Positions 20,801 to 31,264 of a stretch of 64,000 bases of DNA are shown here, piece after piece (position 1 is the first letter of the stretch; each line of letters starts with the position of its first letter). The position numbers and the translations under genes are program-made. The notes under the pieces were generated by a model. The model made no database searches, was not told where the DNA came from, and worked only from the letters and a program-made list of their open reading frames with translations. The stretch spans positions 434,001 through 498,000 of the forward strand of contig NC_060024.1 in NCBI RefSeq assembly GCF_021134715.1, read 5' to 3'. Origin of the DNA: Daphnia pulex (Eukaryota; Arthropoda; Branchiopoda; Diplostraca; Daphniidae).

Positions 20801-23212
20801 ATAATAATAATGTATTTAATTTGATATTGTATAGCGCCTTTTCCATAGACTGATCAAAGGCGCTATTGCTCCCAACAGAAAACATGTGACACTTAGTTTC
20901 CATAAGCATTTCGGAACAAGAATGTTTTTAGATGACATCGGAATTGTGTGAGAGAGAAACGAGAAGAATAGGGAAAAAGGGCTAGCAAGCGCAACTCAAG
21001 GGGTAAAGAATTCCATATTCGAGGTGCAGCAGCAGAGAAGGCACGATCACCAAAGCCTTTCGTACGGGTTCGGGGAGAGTGAAGAAGGAGTTTAGAAGAT
21101 GAACGTGTCTCACGACCAGAATCACGAATACTAATCAATGCAGTAAGATACAGAGGAGCAAGACCAATGAGACAGCGAAACACAAGCACAGCTATCTTAA
21201 ACTCAATTCGTTGATAAATAGGAAGCCAGTGAAAAGAACGAAGAGTCGGGGTGATAGATTCACGAAGACGAACACCAGAGATAAGTCTAGCCGCCGAGTT
21301 CTGCACACGTTGTAGTCTGACCAGACTTGTTGCTGGTAGGCCAACAAGCAAGCAGTTTCCATAGTCAAGTTGAGATAGAACAAGGGCATGGACGAGCTGA
21401 CATAGCGCAGAGCGTGAGAGGAATCTCCGGATTCTGGCAATTCTTCTTAGATGAAAATAAGCCTTCCTGCAAGACGATGTTATCTGCGATTCCATAGTAA
21501 GATGGGAGTCCAGGCGCACACCAAGATTCAGCACAACTGGCGAAGGAGAAATAGGTAAATCACCTACCATGAGCGGCATCGATGAGATGTTTTTCTTCCT
21601 TACAGCATCTTTAGAAGAGACTAATAGCGCATCCGTCTTGTCCTCGTTGAGTTTGAGACGATTCAGTGACAACCACTTCCTTTGCTCAGTAATAGCCGAT
21701 GAGAGAGTTGCGAAAGCTAGACGTTGGTCGGCAGCAGAAGGGGATGGCCGAAAAGACTTGTATCCCTGGGCATCATCAGCAAAATAGTGATCCATGATTC
21801 CCGATGCTACTGAAATATCATGCATTGGGGTATTGTACAAGATGTACAGGATAGGACCCAGCTCTGAACCTTGGGGGGACACCGTAGATGACAGGAGTTG
21901 GGACAGAAGAGATTCCACCAATACTGACTGATTGCCTTCTTCCATTCAAGTACGAGGACAGCCACGCGAGAGCCGAGCCAGAGATTCCGAAGCGAGCTTC
22001 AAGACGATCCAGCAGGATAGCATGGTCGACCGTGTCAAAGGCAGCACTTTGATCCAGTAAAGCCAGAATCACAGCATCACCATTGTCAGCAGAGGAAAGA
22101 AGATCATTCACAACTCTAAGCAGAGCGGTCTCCGTTGAGTGGCCAGGACGATAAGCAGACTGTACAGCAGCAAAAAGAGACTGCGATTCCAGATGGTTCA
22201 CTAACTGCTTAGCAACGACACGTTCAAGAAGTTTGGATAGAAAGGAGAGTAGGGACACAGGCCGATAATTGGAAAGAACATCAGGATCCAGACCATTTTT
22301 CTTCAACAGAGGGATGACATGAGCAAGTTTCATTTCATGGGGGAAAGTCGCGGTGTTAAGAGACAGATTTACAAATTCAGCAATCCAAGGAGCCAAAGTT
22401 GACAAACATTCTTTAAGGACAAATGTCGGGAGTGGATCAAGAGGAGAAGACTTCGTGGGACAATTCATAATTAGAGACACCACATCATGAGCAGAAACAG
22501 GAGCAAAGGACACAAAAGCAACAACAGGCACGCGTACCTCAGGAACCCATAGACCAACTGCAGCATCGAGATCCTCCCGGATTTTTACAATTTTGGAGAC
22601 AAAGAAATCGCTGAAGCGCTCCACAAGCTCCGTGAGAGAGGAATGGGCAGGCAGGCGCAGGACAGGTTTGGGAAGAAGCAGCGAGTCAATCAGCCTGAAG
22701 AGAGACACCTTCTTCCGAGACGATTCTTGTATCTGAGATTCGAGAAACGTTGTCTTTGCTTTGTTGATCATGTTGTGCAGCTCTTGAAGTCCACGAAGCA
22801 TAATCTCCTTGTCGATTGTCAACTTAGTCCGCTTCCAGCGTCTCTCAAACCTCCGAACACACCTTCTAGAAGAATGGATCTCCTCACTATCCCATGGGTT
22901 GTCAGGACGAACAGTAAAGCATCTTCTTATAAGCGGAGCATGATCATCCAGGACACTAGACAAGGTGGCATTGTATTCTATCACCGCTTCCTGGCAATCA
23001 GTCACCGGGCTGGCGAAATGTGACGACCTCGATAAATCATTGCAGAAAGAGGCAAAATCAATAGACTTGAGCTTCCTAAACTGCACTGCCTTGACAGGAC
23101 GCATTGGACGATGAGCTTTGGCATACCAATGAACTGCATAGTGATCAGTGATAAGATCGGACACATAGCACTTAGACAAGAAGTTGTCAGCCGCACGCGA
23201 TAAAAGTAGGGA
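20793..23212 (-). mobile_element. 5'-truncated LINE inserted in copia gag
   Basis: The minus strand runs from an endonuclease C-terminal fragment (AADNFLSKCYVSDLITDHYAVHW near 23200-23120) through RT and the C terminus to a (TAA)n tail at 20793-20810. The 3' UTR has a GCGCC/GGCGC stem near 20833-20870. It lies between the RGG-rich and zinc-knuckle parts of copia gag; a TCCCT match at both junctions may be target-site duplication. Confidence 0.87.
20893..23179 (-). pseudogene. LINE reverse transcriptase, frameshifted
   Basis: Frame 23179-21818 holds the RT fingers and palm: [64 protein letters not shown] and YGVP. A frameshift near 21890 moves to 21945-20893, which holds QGSELGPILY, YFADDAQGY (catalytic ADD), LNRLKLNEDKTDALLVS, LVLSQLDYGNCLLVGLP and the C-terminal FGDRAFSAAAPRIWNSLP block. 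The family is the same L2/CR1/Jockey-like type as the enclosing LINE. The frame is otherwise long, so this is a younger copy than its neighbour. Confidence 0.88.
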
Positions 23213-23944
23213 TGATATCCTCCTCTTTGGTGATAACCTCCTCTTTGATGATATCCTCCTCTTCCCCGATAAGCTCCTCTACCACGTTAGCCACCTCTGA
23301 GACCCGGATAGCTTCCAGCCGGGTATGCATGGTGTGTAGATCCTTCAGCTTTCTGTGTTCTGTCCGTTGAATCAGATTTCATGGCACTATCGGTAAGCTC
23401 TACTTTCTTTTCCTGCTTTCTAGCTTGTGAGATTTCCTCTTTAACCAGTCGTTTAGTCAAGAATGAAAGAGTTTTCAATTCTTGTGAAGTGCTATCCCAG
23501 GCTGGCAGGAAGTATTGTAGGCTCGATGGGAGTGACACCAGGATTTTTGCTATAATTTGCGTTTCGTCTACAGCTGCTCCAATATCTCTCAGTTGTGCAG
23601 CGATTTGTTCGATACCAGCAATAAAGTTCATGATTGTTTGGTTTGAAAAACAATAACAACAAAATTCTTTTGTACCAGGTAATTGATTTCTACACTAACT
23701 GTTTTTTACCTGGTTGAAACTTATAGCTGTAGAATTGACCCCACAGCAATGGTTCGCTTTCAGCTGAGACTTGTGCATATTCCGTCAGAATCCTGCTCCA
23801 CATTTCAAATGCCGTTGCACAGCCTTGGAGCGTAGTCTGTTTTTCGGGTTTCATCGTCGAGTATATGAATGTTCCAGCCTCGACATCCTTTTGTTTCCAT
23901 TGATCAATTAGATTGGCATTCCGAACGACTCCTTCTTCAATATT
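23213..23944 (-). pseudogene. Copia gag core and RGG-rich tail
   Basis: The frame at 23944-23710 (EEGVVRNANLIDQW through LLWGQFYSYKFQP) and that at 23631-23287 (MNFIAGIEQIAAQLRDIG ... LVKEEISQARKQEKK) are the UBN2/copia-type gag core. They are separated by an intron-like 67-bp gap. A stop near 23300 precedes a short RGG-rich stretch with three GGYHQR-like repeats that ends at the LINE insertion. Confidence 0.85.
23643..23709 (-). other. Intron-like segment 4 in copia gag (67 bp)
   Basis: The donor is CAACCAG|GTAAAA. The acceptor position reads TTGTTTTTCAA, with AA in place of AG. Removing it joins YKFQP to QTIMNFIAGIEQI in phase, as copia gag would read. The AA suggests that the splice site was mutated in this copy. 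Confidence 0.45.
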
Positions 23945-24788
23945 CTAAACAAAAAATATTCAAAAAAAATATCAGCTCAATGTTCTGACCACAATCGTAT
24001 GATAGCATAGTAGATGAGATATTTCCCAACATTTTATAGGCTCTTCCATGTCGCTGATCAATTACTCCATTATTTTACTTCTCTTAACGGAAAGGCTTTA
24101 TACAACCAATGAATCAAATCTCACTTATATAAGTGGTCTTCTTTTCCTCGGTGGTTTGACACATGAGTTGTTTACGTGCCAAATTAAGAATCTTGTTTTT
24201 ACTCTCACTTAACCATTAAATGGTATTCTCTTAAACTTTTAACTCTCACTCAGTAATATAAGTGGCAAACGTATACACATTAAAGAATCTTGTTTTTACT
24301 CTCACTTAACCATTAAGTGGTACTCTCTCAAAATGTTTAACTCTCACTTAGTAATATAAGTGGCAACAAGATTCTGTAATGTGTATATGTTATACACATT
24401 ACAGAATCTTGTTTTTTTTTTTACCCTCATTCAATAATTTAGGTGGTATAACGACTATTGTCATAGTCTATTAAATCTCACTTAGTAATATAAGTGGCAT
24501 ACATTCACATTCAAGAATCTGTTTTTTTTCTACTCAGTAAATTTCAGTGACATTCTCACAGTCTGTTACGTCTCACTTACTGATATAAGTGGAATACATA
24601 GAAGTTCAAGACTCTAGTTTAGTTCTTACGAAAGGGATTCACCACAACCACTGTAATCCACTGTGTACACTTGGCATCCACGAGTGTGTATATAGAAACT
24701 TTAGTGCTTAACTGGCTCTCTTCTTTGCAACATATTCAACTATAAAAGAAAAACTTTTTTTTTTAGGTATAAACTTTCTATATTATAC
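23945..24788 (-). other. Intron-like segment 5 in copia gag (844 bp, with minisatellite)
   Basis: The donor is CGCAG|GTATAA and the acceptor ATTTTTTGTTTAG. It separates the gag N terminus from the gag core. It is AT-rich with stops in all frames and contains the tandem repeats at 24185-24620. Phase is not restored without a further indel. Confidence 0.45.
24185..24620. repeat. ~95-120-bp tandem repeats (four to five units)
   Basis: Each unit begins near AAGAATCTTGTTTTT and ends with a CTCACTTAGTAATATAAGTGG block, with starts near 24187, 24287, 24402 and 24514 and a partial unit near 24608. Divergence rises to the right. One unit contains a perfect 20-bp inverted repeat (24368-24387 and 24391-24410), and a CACTTATATAAGTG palindrome precedes the array at 24122-24135. 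Confidence 0.8.
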
Positions 24789-24940
24789 CTGCGGGTTGTG
24801 TTTCACTCCCATCCACTACAGAGATCAATCGGTTTTTCTCAAGAAGCATCCATACACAATATTTTATATTTCCATGAGGAGAAATTTGATCCATCAAACT
24901 TAGAGATATGTCCAACATCTTTAGCAGTATTGTTCGCCAT
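24789..24940 (-). pseudogene. Copia gag N terminus
   Basis: It starts at the ATG at 24940, 50 bp downstream of the PBS. It encodes the FDGSNFSSWKYKI block typical of copia gag N termini, then, after a +1 shift near 24855, LLEKNRLISVVDGSETQP. The open frame ends at a donor-like CGCAG|GTATAA at 24788/24789. Confidence 0.8.
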
Positions 24941-24989
24941 AACGAGAAAGGCTGGATGAAAAGAAATGATAGATTAGTTTTACGTTTTT

Positions 24990-25003
24990 CTGGGCCCATA
25001 ACC
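24990..25003 (-). promoter_or_regulatory. Copia PBS matching tRNA-iMet anticodon arm
   Basis: The plus strand reads CTGGGCCCATAACC directly next to the LTR. This is the anticodon stem-loop sequence of eukaryotic initiator tRNA-Met (CAU anticodon). Drosophila copia is known to prime from the 5' half of cleaved tRNA-iMet at the same place, so half-tRNA priming is the likely mode here. Confidence 0.8.
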
Positions 25004-25263
25004 TGTTGAGGTTAACTTATTAGCTAGTAGTTTTTAGTAATGAATAAGTAAAGAAGACAGACACAATTATACTAGAGTTACCATACTTTTATTGCACCTT
25101 ACTAGCTGACACGAGTATAGAGAGTGGGACAGAGATAAGTAGATACACTTGACAGGTAAGAACAGATAGTCTGGCTAGCAGACTACACTATCGGTAGAAC
25201 AGGTTAAGTATAGTGATACCTGGTTACATTATTAGGATGTTCAGCTTGCCTTTATCTCCAACA
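25004..25263 (-). repeat. Copia 5' LTR
   Basis: 260 bp. It is followed on the minus strand directly by the primer-binding site at 24990-25003. Its other side joins a 52-bp piece of internal 3' sequence rather than host DNA. Confidence 0.92.
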
Positions 25264-25315
25264 CCTCCCCTCGAGCTGAAGATTCTCTGACATCAATTAT
25301 TCCCATTTTCTCACG
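25264..25315 (-). repeat. Remnant of a tandem second copia copy
   Basis: These 52 bp match 16079-16130 (polypurine tract plus adjacent internal sequence) with one mismatch (CCTCGAGC versus CCTCAAGC). They end abruptly in LINE sequence at 25316. The layout internal-LTR-internal-LTR is that of a tandem array made by recombination between LTRs, later trimmed. Confidence 0.85.
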
Positions 25316-27612
25316 TGGGGCGTGGATGCGCTTGCGTCGTAGGAGAACTGGCTAACATCAACATTATCACACTGGGTCGAGGAGGGAAGTGATTACGTAT
25401 ACGTGATGAAGAGAGTAGAGCCAACCACAGATCCTTGAGGTACGCCGTAGCGAATAGCCAAAGGTGGCTATTCGCCCACCTCAGAGGCACGGATCAGAGG
25501 AACGGATGCGGACAGACTGGGTACGATCAGAGAGATATGATTCGAACCAGGTCAGAGCATCGTCCAAAATCCCGCAGCGTGAGGCGAGACGATCCAGGAG
25601 CCGTCGATGATCGATAGTATCGAAAGCGGCGCTGAGGTCAAGAAAGAGAAGCGCAGTTGCTTCTTTCCGATCAGCAACACGGTGAAGGTCGTCAAAGATC
25701 CGTAGGAGAGCAGTTTCAGTCGAAACGTTTTTCCTGTTGGCCGACTGACGATCGGGCAGTAGATCATGGGCATCAAGATGTCTCATGAGTGGAAAGTTGA
25801 CAGCTTTCTCGACTAGTTTCGAGAGGAAGAAGAGATTGGACACCAGACGATAGTTCCCAAGCACCTCACGATCTAGAGAGGGCTTCTTTAGAAGTGGAGT
25901 GAAGATGGCATTTTTCAGAGATGAAGGAAATTAAGGAATGGAGAGGGAGAGGTTGACGATGCGAGTGTTAGCAGGAGCGAGTACGTTCAACGCGTTCTTC
26001 AGCAGTCTAGTGGGCTAATCTTTCTTCCACTACATTCTTTATGTGCCTGACTGCAATCCATTCATAGAAACACAAATAATAAAAATGTCAATACAAATAA
26101 ATTTTCTAAACAAATTCACCGTGTAACCCGTTGATGACATCAAAATGTTGTTCATTTTCCTTTTCCGACATTAGTACCCAAATAAGCCTTGGTAATACCT
26201 AACTTTGATCAAAATGTTGTCAATTTTAGAAGTATACAAGGTACAAATTATGTTTTCGTGTTTATACTTAGATAAGAAGAAAATAAAATAATAAGAATAG
26301 ATAAGAAGTCCTAGAATTTGAATGGACTATAGGACGTAGTGGGAGCTTCATTGATGAGAGCGACGACATCATCAACAGGCAGGGTAGCCCTGGAGCGCAG
26401 CGGTTGAGAGTCAGAATTACTCACGAAAAAAGAAGGCCTGTCGTCGATCGACAAACCTTGCATAGCGCAGGTGGCGTCCAGATCAGAACGAATAGAGGAG
26501 ATTTTCGTCGAGAAAAACTCACTGAAAATCCCAGGTAGTGAGGACGTTGGATGCTTCGTCGGAAGAGGGCGCTCGCCAATATTCCGCCAATCAGCTGAAA
26601 TGGCGTCCGACTGTCTTGCCCGCAGTCAGCAACTGCCCAACACCAGAAGCCGATTGAAAGCACGTTGACACCCCATAAATATATCGAGATAAATGGTGAG
26701 CTTTTGCCGTCTCCAAATTCTCTCAGCCTTCCTAAGGGCCTTCCTCCGTCTTCTCACTTCTTCGTTGATCCAGGGAGCGCTAGAGCGAAGTTTGACACTC
26801 TTCTTCCTTAAGGGTGCATGAAAGTCGAGGAGGCTGCGAAGGCCACCATTGTATTGCTCTAAAAGAAAGTCGAGTGACGTGGAAGGTTCGAAGATGAGAG
26901 CAAGAGCAGACAAACCGGAGAGAAATGAGTCGAGGGAAAAAGACTTCTAGGACCGATAGTTCACACGCTTAATAGAGCAAGGTGGTAGACAAGAGCAAAA
27001 AGAGAAAAAAACTGACGCGTGGTCGATGGAAAAGCTGCCAGTAGACACATCATCGATAAAATTATCAGCAACCCGGGCGATGAAAAGATCAAGTGTGTGA
27101 CCATGCATGTGGGTTGGAGAGATGACATACTGCTGAAGCCCATAAGACTCAAAAAGATGAACAAAATTTCTAGCAGATGGGTCAGAGAGACAGTCGACAT
27201 GGTAGTTGAAATCACCGGCAATGAGAAAGGAGGCAGCAGATAGAACAACAGCATCGAGCAGCTTCGCAAACTCGTCAAGAAAGGCAGAGGAGGAATTACT
27301 AGGAGGTCTATGGATGATGATAAGATGAATAGGTCGGGGCCGAAGAGAGAGAAGAAGATCGAGATGCTCGAAAGATGAATAGCCAGAATCAGGTAGACGG
27401 CTACGCATGAGAGAGTTAAGGCTCAAGAAAGCAACACCGCCACCTTTTGCGCACTGGTCCATGGTCTTTGAAGAGCAGTGTAACCACCAGGACAAGACTT
27501 CATCAGAACTGAGTCACCGAGCTCAAACGTGAGGCGCGTCTCGGTTATAGCAAAAAAGTCAGGCCGGACATCATCGCAAATGTCAGCGAGAAGGACATCT
27601 TTGTTCTGAATA
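25316..27612 (-). pseudogene. LINE endonuclease and RT N-terminal half
   Basis: An APE-type endonuclease is spread over two frames (27600-26947). A linker with charged repeats follows (26913-26626), then RT motifs at 25864-25430. About 300 bp (roughly 26015-26315) of AT-rich sequence unrelated to the frame interrupts the RT before its conserved PTRLLK block, probably a small insertion. A palindromic 11-bp GCGAATAGCCA duplication sits next to the YGVPQGS box at about 25450-25475. Confidence 0.8.
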
Positions 27613-29553
27613 ATTTATTTTGGTTACTTGCTATAAAACTTCTGTAATTCTGTATGAGGCCGTTTTATGTATCATGCAATAGCACGGGTTTTCAGTACAT
27701 TGAACGAGGGTTAATTGTGTTGCTTGTAGAAGAAACCCCAGAAATTTGCGCGAAAATTCAAATCATTTTTGAATATATGCAAGCCTACTGGTTTAACTTT
27801 GTGACCCCAAAAGGTTTTTTGTACACAAACAAACAAGATGTACCACAAAAGAAGTGGAATGTCAGGTGTGGTAAATCCCACAAAATTTTATGAACTTCAT
27901 TAGTAACCTAATAATCTTAAATGTTCATAAAACCTGTATGAAATGTACATATGTGTTTTATGATCGTGTCATAGAATATCTACAAAAAGTTGAATTTTCT
28001 ACTTTAAAAGATTTAAATTTGGGTCAAGCAGTGGAAACAATTTAAACCGAGCAGGCTTTGGCGCAGAGAATAAAGGATAGAAGAATCAGGGGATATGCTT
28101 GTGAACTACGTGCAGGGGAAGTATAGGTTTTTAGAAGTTTTTACACAATTCTTCAAACCAGCAATGTGTTCCCTATCGTTTCTCCTGCTGAAGAGCCACC
28201 ACATGCAGACAATTCGTCAAACTTAATTAGGTTGTTTTATCCTGTCATCTACAAACATATATTTGGTCATTTTTCGAATGAGGATAAAATAGAGCCTCCT
28301 GTACGTGACCGAGGAGGAAGAACTCGACGAATAAGAGTGCGCCGATGGCAAAGAAAGAGCTGCCCATCATTCTGCCCCAGCCAGTATTATTCCTATACAG
28401 TCGAACGTTCGAGTAAACCGAAGGGCGGGACGAGGTGGTGGAGCAGTTGGAGGTGGTCTCGAAAAAGTACGTGATGTGAATTCAAATGTAAACTAGAAAA
28501 CTCCATACATTCTAAAAAAGAAATCTAACTCATTTATGTTGGAATTGGAAATTAACACTTGACCTTGCTTGCTGAAAAGAACACCTTGTATTGCCTCCAG
28601 CCTAGCCACAATCCTTAACACCACTGAGCCTCCCTCTCTGATTACTTTGTCCCGGTAGGTCCTTCTCCTCCTCTCTTCTTTACTAAATATGCTGCGTTGC
28701 CGCTCTGTCCAGTTTGTTTAACTTTTACACTCAACAATTTACAGCCTGCCGTCTTACATCCAGCCATGGTTTTGCAGCAAACGATGAGGAATGTTGGTTT
28801 TCCAAACGTTTTGGTTGACAACCAGCCGTAAAAAGGGGCAACCCCACTCGTGATTCATCAAGTGATGCGGGGTTGGTATTATTGTAAAATGTCAAATATC
28901 CAAAGGTATACCCTTCCGGTCTAGTTACTCAAATTATTTTTATCCTCATATTCAGTCTAGTTTCCCCCTCCATTGCAGTCCATTGTAGATAATAAAAAGG
29001 ATAGATACAGGCAGGGAATCTGTTTAATTTTTTCAACGTTTGTAGTAAATACACGTCGTGCCATAAAATCTTACAGTATGCTATCGCTGTGGGCTCTGAA
29101 ATATGCCGGCAAGTGTTCCAAGAACGAATGCATTTATGCAACGAATTTTATATGCTGAGGACATTCTTTTTGTGGCAATTGTGCAAACGAAATTGAAATT
29201 TTCCAGAAACTAACGTAAACGTTTCCTGTGGAAGGACGTTGTATTGTGTGCCGCACTCCTGTTGAAATAAACAATCGCGTTTTTTGTAGATTTCTAAAAC
29301 TTACTTAAAAGTGCACACTATAGCTTCAAGTCATGCGGGACCAGTAGTCTTGTCGATTGCTCGAGCTCAAGACCAGCAGTCATTTTCATTAAGATGTTTT
29401 AAATCCAAAAAAGTCTTCTGTTGTTCCTTTTTGTCTGCTTTAAGGAAAGTATAACCTGTATGTGCCGTTAACATGTTTTAATAAAAATATCCCAGATTCT
29501 GAATTTACTGGCATGTAGACATTGGGACGAATCATCACAAGGACTTTTCGAAT
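27613..29553. other. Unassigned interval with fragmentary ORFs
   Basis: Plus-strand frames at 27654-27893 and 28166-28474, with a broken stretch between (VETI, EQALAQRIKDRRIRGYACEL), could be pieces of one decayed gene or transposase. I do not recognise them. An imperfect hairpin (CAACCCCACT / GTTGGGGC-like) lies at 28830-28875. Nothing else supported. Confidence 0.4.
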
Positions 29554-30105
29554 GAATTATAAGTTTTCCGTTTTCTTCCCCTCGATTCCCCATCACCAGT
29601 GTTGCCATATCCCAAAATCTCTTTCTTCCCTTGGACGGAAGAGGGAGAAAGAGAAAGGGTAAATATTTTTTGATATGGCAACACTGGTGATGGGGAATCG
29701 AGGAGAAGAAAACGGAAAACTTATAATTCGTGTTTTCATTTTTGATTTCATTACTATAAATGAAACTTTAAAAATGTGATCTTATGACCACAGATAGAGC
29801 TAATGCAGCTCTTTTCTTTAAGAAATTTCCCAAATATTACGTAGTTACTGAATAACAGGCCTCCAAAGTAAGCCCATTCCCTACTGGGCCTCTCGGCCGT
29901 ACGGATACTTACGCAACGCGATAAAAACCACCTATCGCGTTATTGAAAAATTCCCAAAAAAAATCACATGATACCCCGTCTTAATATTAACCTTAAAAAA
30001 AATTTATTGAATCCCACCGAGAATTCTATTTTTGGGAGCGTTTTGAAAAACGCGTTTTCCCTACTGATCCTCTCAGCCGTACGGATACTTTCGGTACCCA
30101 CTGTA
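29554..30105 (+). repeat. ~540-bp structured repeat, copy 2
   Basis: The foldback arms here are 58 bp (29554-29611 and 29672-29729) with one or two mismatches. The tail 29730-30105 matches copy 1 in direct orientation and ends CCCACTGTA. The 60-bp loop between the arms is the exact reverse complement of the loop in copy 1. Confidence 0.87.
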
Positions 30106-31264
30106 TATATATTTATACTGTCACCACTCTCCTTCTCATTGTATTATTTATTCACTGGCGCATTTCGCTGCATCTATTTCTTCCCTTACACCCTCTTTCT
30201 TTTTTCTTCCAGGAGTTGCATCGATATTGTATTCTCTGTTTTCCGATAAGGTGTCGGCCGACACAAAAAATGAAAAGAAAAAAGGAGAGCTCTAAGACTT
30301 CTGCATACCCTGCATGCCCACAGTATACTACCAACGTTTTACAACGTTTTTGAATATGATTTAAATACAAGTCAATGTTTTGTAGAAGAAAAATTGACAA
30401 AGGGATCGGCAGTTATTGGAATAGAGAAAGTGCTGCTATCGCACAATTCTTTGAATGCATTCCATGGCATTTCATAAAATGAAACGTCGTCGTTTCTCCA
30501 ACGGAGTGGACGGCGGCATCCTATAAAAATACCCTCCTAGTGGTAAGGCTCAGTCGTTTGCTTTCCTTTGCCTGTAAAGCACGTCAATAGCAAAAGCTTA
30601 AAATTTGAAACGTCGAAAAAGGCCCAGATTGCAAAGATTGCACGTCGTCCTTTACCAAATTTAACGACTGTCCCCGTGCCCCTATGATTTTTCCCGTGTA
30701 CACACAGAATTTGCCTTAGCTACCACAACGTAATTTATTTTCCTTTTTTATTACTTTAATTGTTTTATTATAATTTAATTCTTATTTTTACCATTGTTTT
30801 CATATATTTATCATTTTTTAATACTTGGTACAGGAGCAATGGAGAGATAGCTCCGACAACCCATATGTAGAGTGTCTGTTTTTTGTAGGAGAAGATTTTA
30901 TCGGCAAGAAGCAGAAGCCACTGTCAACACCTACCATCTCGTGAAAGATTTCAGCTTTTCACATTCTCTTAATGCCATCGAAATGGCCAAGTTAAAATTG
31001 CAGCAACCGGAGACCGAACGAGTTCTCACCTCTGAGAGGCACGTAACGGAGCTGGCTGAAACACGGAAATTTTTGGTTGATCTGAAAAAAAAGACCATGA
31101 CTGAGGCTCGAACAATCAATCATTTTTATCACTAGTCCTGCTGCAAGTCGTGAATACAGGGAGCTGCGGTAAAATGAGAGAAATTCGAATAGGTAGGAAT
31201 ATTAGGGTTTGTGACTGTCATTTTATTTTTTTAAACAAAAACATAAACAAAAACGACTAGAAGT
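30106..31264. other. Unassigned interval
   Basis: It contains the TATA/Inr pair above and an 87-codon plus-strand frame at 30872-31135, lysine- and glutamate-rich with no recognised domain. The frame lies downstream of a T-rich tract ending in AG, so it could be an exon. Not enough to call a gene. Confidence 0.4.
30522..30554 (+). promoter_or_regulatory. Orphan TATA box and TCAGT initiator
   Basis: TATAAAAATA starts at 30522 and TCAGT at 30550-30554; the A at 30552 is 30 bp from the TATA box, the spacing of an arthropod TATA-Inr core promoter. Downstream sequence (to 30690) has no clear ORF start, so the gene it served, if any, is unknown. Confidence 0.4.

Larger units (their letters stand above)
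15819..25315 (-). mobile_element. Ty1/copia element with LTRs, PBS, PPT and intron-like interruptions
   Basis: Two 260-bp LTRs bound the element, 15819-16078 (3' LTR in minus-strand sense) and 25004-25263 (5' LTR). I count three mismatches between them, about 1.2 percent. The order leftward is PBS, gag N terminus, gag core, RGG-rich segment, zinc knuckle, protease, integrase, RT, RNase H, polypurine tract. Beyond the right LTR, 25264-25315 repeats the polypurine tract and ~50 bp of internal 3' sequence, so a second copy once lay in tandem. The element carries a palindromic insertion (19335-20370) and a LINE (20793-23212). It also has five intron-like interruptions, stops and frameshifts. Confidence 0.92.
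14818..27612 (-). mobile_element. LINE (L2/CR1/Jockey-like), split by a copia insertion
   Basis: Two pieces, 25316-27612 and 14818-15818, read leftward as one non-LTR retrotransposon. The right piece holds the endonuclease (ITETRLT near 27540, IIIHRPPS, LIAGDFNYHVD, HTLDLFIARVADNF, IDHASVFF) and the first half of RT (LLFLDLSAAFDTIDH, YGVPQGS). The left piece holds the RT thumb (HAFVLSRFDYC, LNSAARLI) and the C terminus (DRAFS...RNSLP). The 3' end is an A/T-rich tail near 14818 preceded by a GCGC stem-like 3' UTR similar to that of the LINE at 20793. It has many frameshifts and is 5'-truncated near 27612. Confidence 0.85.

Noticed and set aside
24185..24620. Regular direct repeats as a possible CRISPR array
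   Set aside because: Repeat units are ~100 bp and diverged with no unique spacers, and they lie inside a eukaryotic retrotransposon.
27654..28474. MULE-type transposase
   Set aside because: The fragments have only a vague resemblance and no catalytic motif could be read.
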